The position numbers and the translations under genes were made by a program. The notes under the pieces are model-generated. The model was not told the DNA's origin and did no database searches. It saw only the letters and a program-made list of their open reading frames with translations. Source: Phycomyces blakesleeanus NRRL 1555(-) (taxonomy: Eukaryota > Mucoromycota > Mucoromycetes > Mucorales > Phycomycetaceae). From it: a stretch of DNA of 64,000 bases. This document shows positions 62,457 to 64,000 of the stretch, in pieces; position 1 is the first letter of the stretch; each line of letters begins with the position of its first letter. The DNA is taken from positions 62,001 to 126,000 of the forward strand of contig NW_017265148.1 in NCBI RefSeq assembly GCF_001638985.1, given 5' to 3'.

Positions 62457-62729
62457 ATGGAAATTGAGCCAAAGACTTCTTTCCATTTGTTTTTGTCTCA
62501 TTTTTTATTTTTGTTGCTATATAGAGAACCAAATATTTTTCTTTATCTATCATATATCTTAAAACCCCTGTTTACAGCAGTGCATAAAAAACATCTTGCT
62601 TTAATCGTTGAATTTATGTCACATACTATGTCATATGTAGTGACTGTAGACTTGAGGCTTATATTATTGTGTTTTATATTCCATGCAGATATCTGCTATA
62701 AAACAAATAAAGTACACTTTCATTTATGA
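62457..62729 (+). CDS. hypothetical 90-residue protein, copy 2 (doubtful)
   Basis: Same as 56357..56629 with Ala7 to Ser and one silent change. The same doubts apply. Confidence 0.25.
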   Translation: MEIEPKTSFHLFLSHFLFLLLYREPNIFLYLSYILKPLFTAVHKKHLALIVEFMSHTMSYVVTVDLRLILLCFIFHADICYKTNKVHFHL

Positions 62730-63419
62730 GCTATATAATTTACATATATTCACTTTTATATTTTTTAGTATCTTTCTATATATTTATAGCAAAAGCAAAG
62801 AGCAAAAGAAGTATACAATTTCTGTAGAATAGCCCAATGACATGGGTATATATTAGAATTTACCTAAGCCATTTAGACTATAGAAAGATCCAGAAGGAAA
62901 CGCATTGTATATTAATAATAGCAAAGAACTGTACTCTTATAATATAGTCTGTGAATAAGTGTATGTCGGAATTAATGCTAGTTATACTAATTATTGGCTA
63001 TATAAGATTTATATATTATATTATTACTACTCGCACATTTATCTTCTTGGTCTTTATAATAATCTTCAAATAGGATCTACATCTATTGTAAGACATATTA
63101 TAAATATTCAATATATAAACAATTTCTATTCTTTATCCAAAATAAAAATCATCTTTTTGGATTCTCGCAATTGAAATACTATAGTAGTAAAGACAGATAT
63201 AGTTTGGATTTGCTTTCAATAGTCTTGAATCAATTGTATGAGTGAGACTTCTAGTTTGCTTTAAAATAGTCTTAGATATATACTTATTGTCTGTTAGATA
63301 TTATAATATAAAATGCCGATAGGTAAAATATTATAAGCAAGGTTATTATTTCAAGTAGAAAAGGTATGACTCATAAATATTATGAATTTTTACTGAATCT
63401 TTATTTTATTTTTTTTAAT

Positions 63420-63611
63420 ATGACTGTATCTCAAACCAACTGTAAGTATTTTTTGTTAAAACATTTTAGCTGTAGAATTGAAAGAGATATTTATATAGTC
63501 TATATATCAAATACTCTTTAATTCAAAAGAGCTCTTTTTATTATATATGGAGTATTATTAAAGCATTCAAATGTAAAAATCTGGAAAGACAAAAGACCAG
63601 TATGGGTTTAG
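63420..63611 (+). pseudogene. shortened relative of the 63-residue gene, copy 2
   Basis: join(63420..63441, 63532..63611), identical in coding structure to 57320..57511 and carried along by the duplication. Confidence 0.55.
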
Positions 63612-64000
63612 AAGTCTCTGCAAAAGCAAACAACAAGAGCAGAAGAAATTGTAGTATCGCACAATGACCATGTAAAACACATGCAAATATGGATTTATGT
63701 ATATTTATCAATATGTATATCCTATTTATATCTTTTACAGCTAGATTTATCTGTATAATACATTACTCTATAGTAGCTCATTTACTCCTCTTTGTCAATC
63801 ACTTGAAACAAATGTATTATATCTTTAGTTGTAATATGTTTCTGTTTTTTTTTTGGCAAAATAAAAGTGCTTCTTGAAAAAGAGGAAATCAATAAAAATT
63901 ATTATTATTAATATATATTTTCATACATAATTTTTACTATTATAAAATATAATATATTAAAGAGGTATTACGAAAGAGTATTTTATATATAGTGATTACT

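Larger units (their letters stand above)
60514..64000 (+). repeat. segmental duplication, copy 2 (continues past window)
   Basis: Counterpart of 54549..57898; the window ends while the match is still running. It starts at about 60514 immediately after the dead Tc1 element. The most obvious length difference is the expanded CT/GGCC minisatellite. Confidence 0.93.

Overview
The window looks like nuclear DNA of a Mucoromycotina (zygomycete) fungus, possibly Phycomyces-like. The evidence is AT-rich intergenic DNA, many short GTAAGT...TAG introns, very small exons, long poly-Gln tracts, and abundant Tc1/mariner-type elements. The host proteins are also fungal in type: a Rom2/Rgf1 Rho GEF, a GATA factor with a DUF1752-like segment, and a secreted protein with a Kre9/Knh1-like N-terminus. 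Species cannot be fixed from the sequence alone. I found no tRNA, rRNA or CRISPR array. Exon chains were spliced by hand. All chains listed for the main genes give an intact frame with a total length divisible by three.

Layout. 1-8.7 kb: the 3' part of a pentatricopeptide-repeat gene faces a 13-exon Rho GEF (DEP-DH-PH-CNH). 8.7-17.8 kb: a gene desert, then a 5.7-kb inverted-repeat element (11484..17178). It holds two nearly identical Tc1-type transposons in opposite orientation and an intact four-exon gene of unknown function. 17.8-35 kb: a housekeeping block with an F-box/LRR-like protein, RuvB-like helicase 1, a reticulon, the SmF core protein, a secreted Kre9/Knh1-like protein with a very long Trp/acidic repeat tail, and a UBZ zinc-finger protein. 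35.8-50.2 kb: an ELMO-domain protein, a two-finger GATA factor, VPS33 (HOPS/CORVET) and an RWD/DUF1115 protein. A 777-bp long-inverted-repeat element lies just behind the VPS33 stop.

50.6-53.2 kb is a stack of nested elements: MITE-like units inside a larger element, which itself sits inside a diverged relative of one of them, plus a 5'-truncated LINE tail with a 13-bp target-site duplication.

53.2-64 kb is an extremely AT-rich island without recognisable housekeeping genes. It carries a segmental duplication of at least 3.4 kb (54.5-57.9 and 60.5-64.0 kb) and a dead Tc1-type transposase. It also holds a set of tiny two-exon genes (33-97 codons). Most have a TATA box about 50-75 bp before the ATG, and all share a phase-1 GTAAGT intron. 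I recognise none of their products.

Two divergent gene pairs share short promoters (VPS33/RWD, 248 bp; RVB1/reticulon, about 600 bp). The strongest candidates for something undescribed are the inverted-repeat element with an intact spliced passenger gene, the tiny-gene family of the AT-rich island, and the Trp-acidic repeat wall protein.
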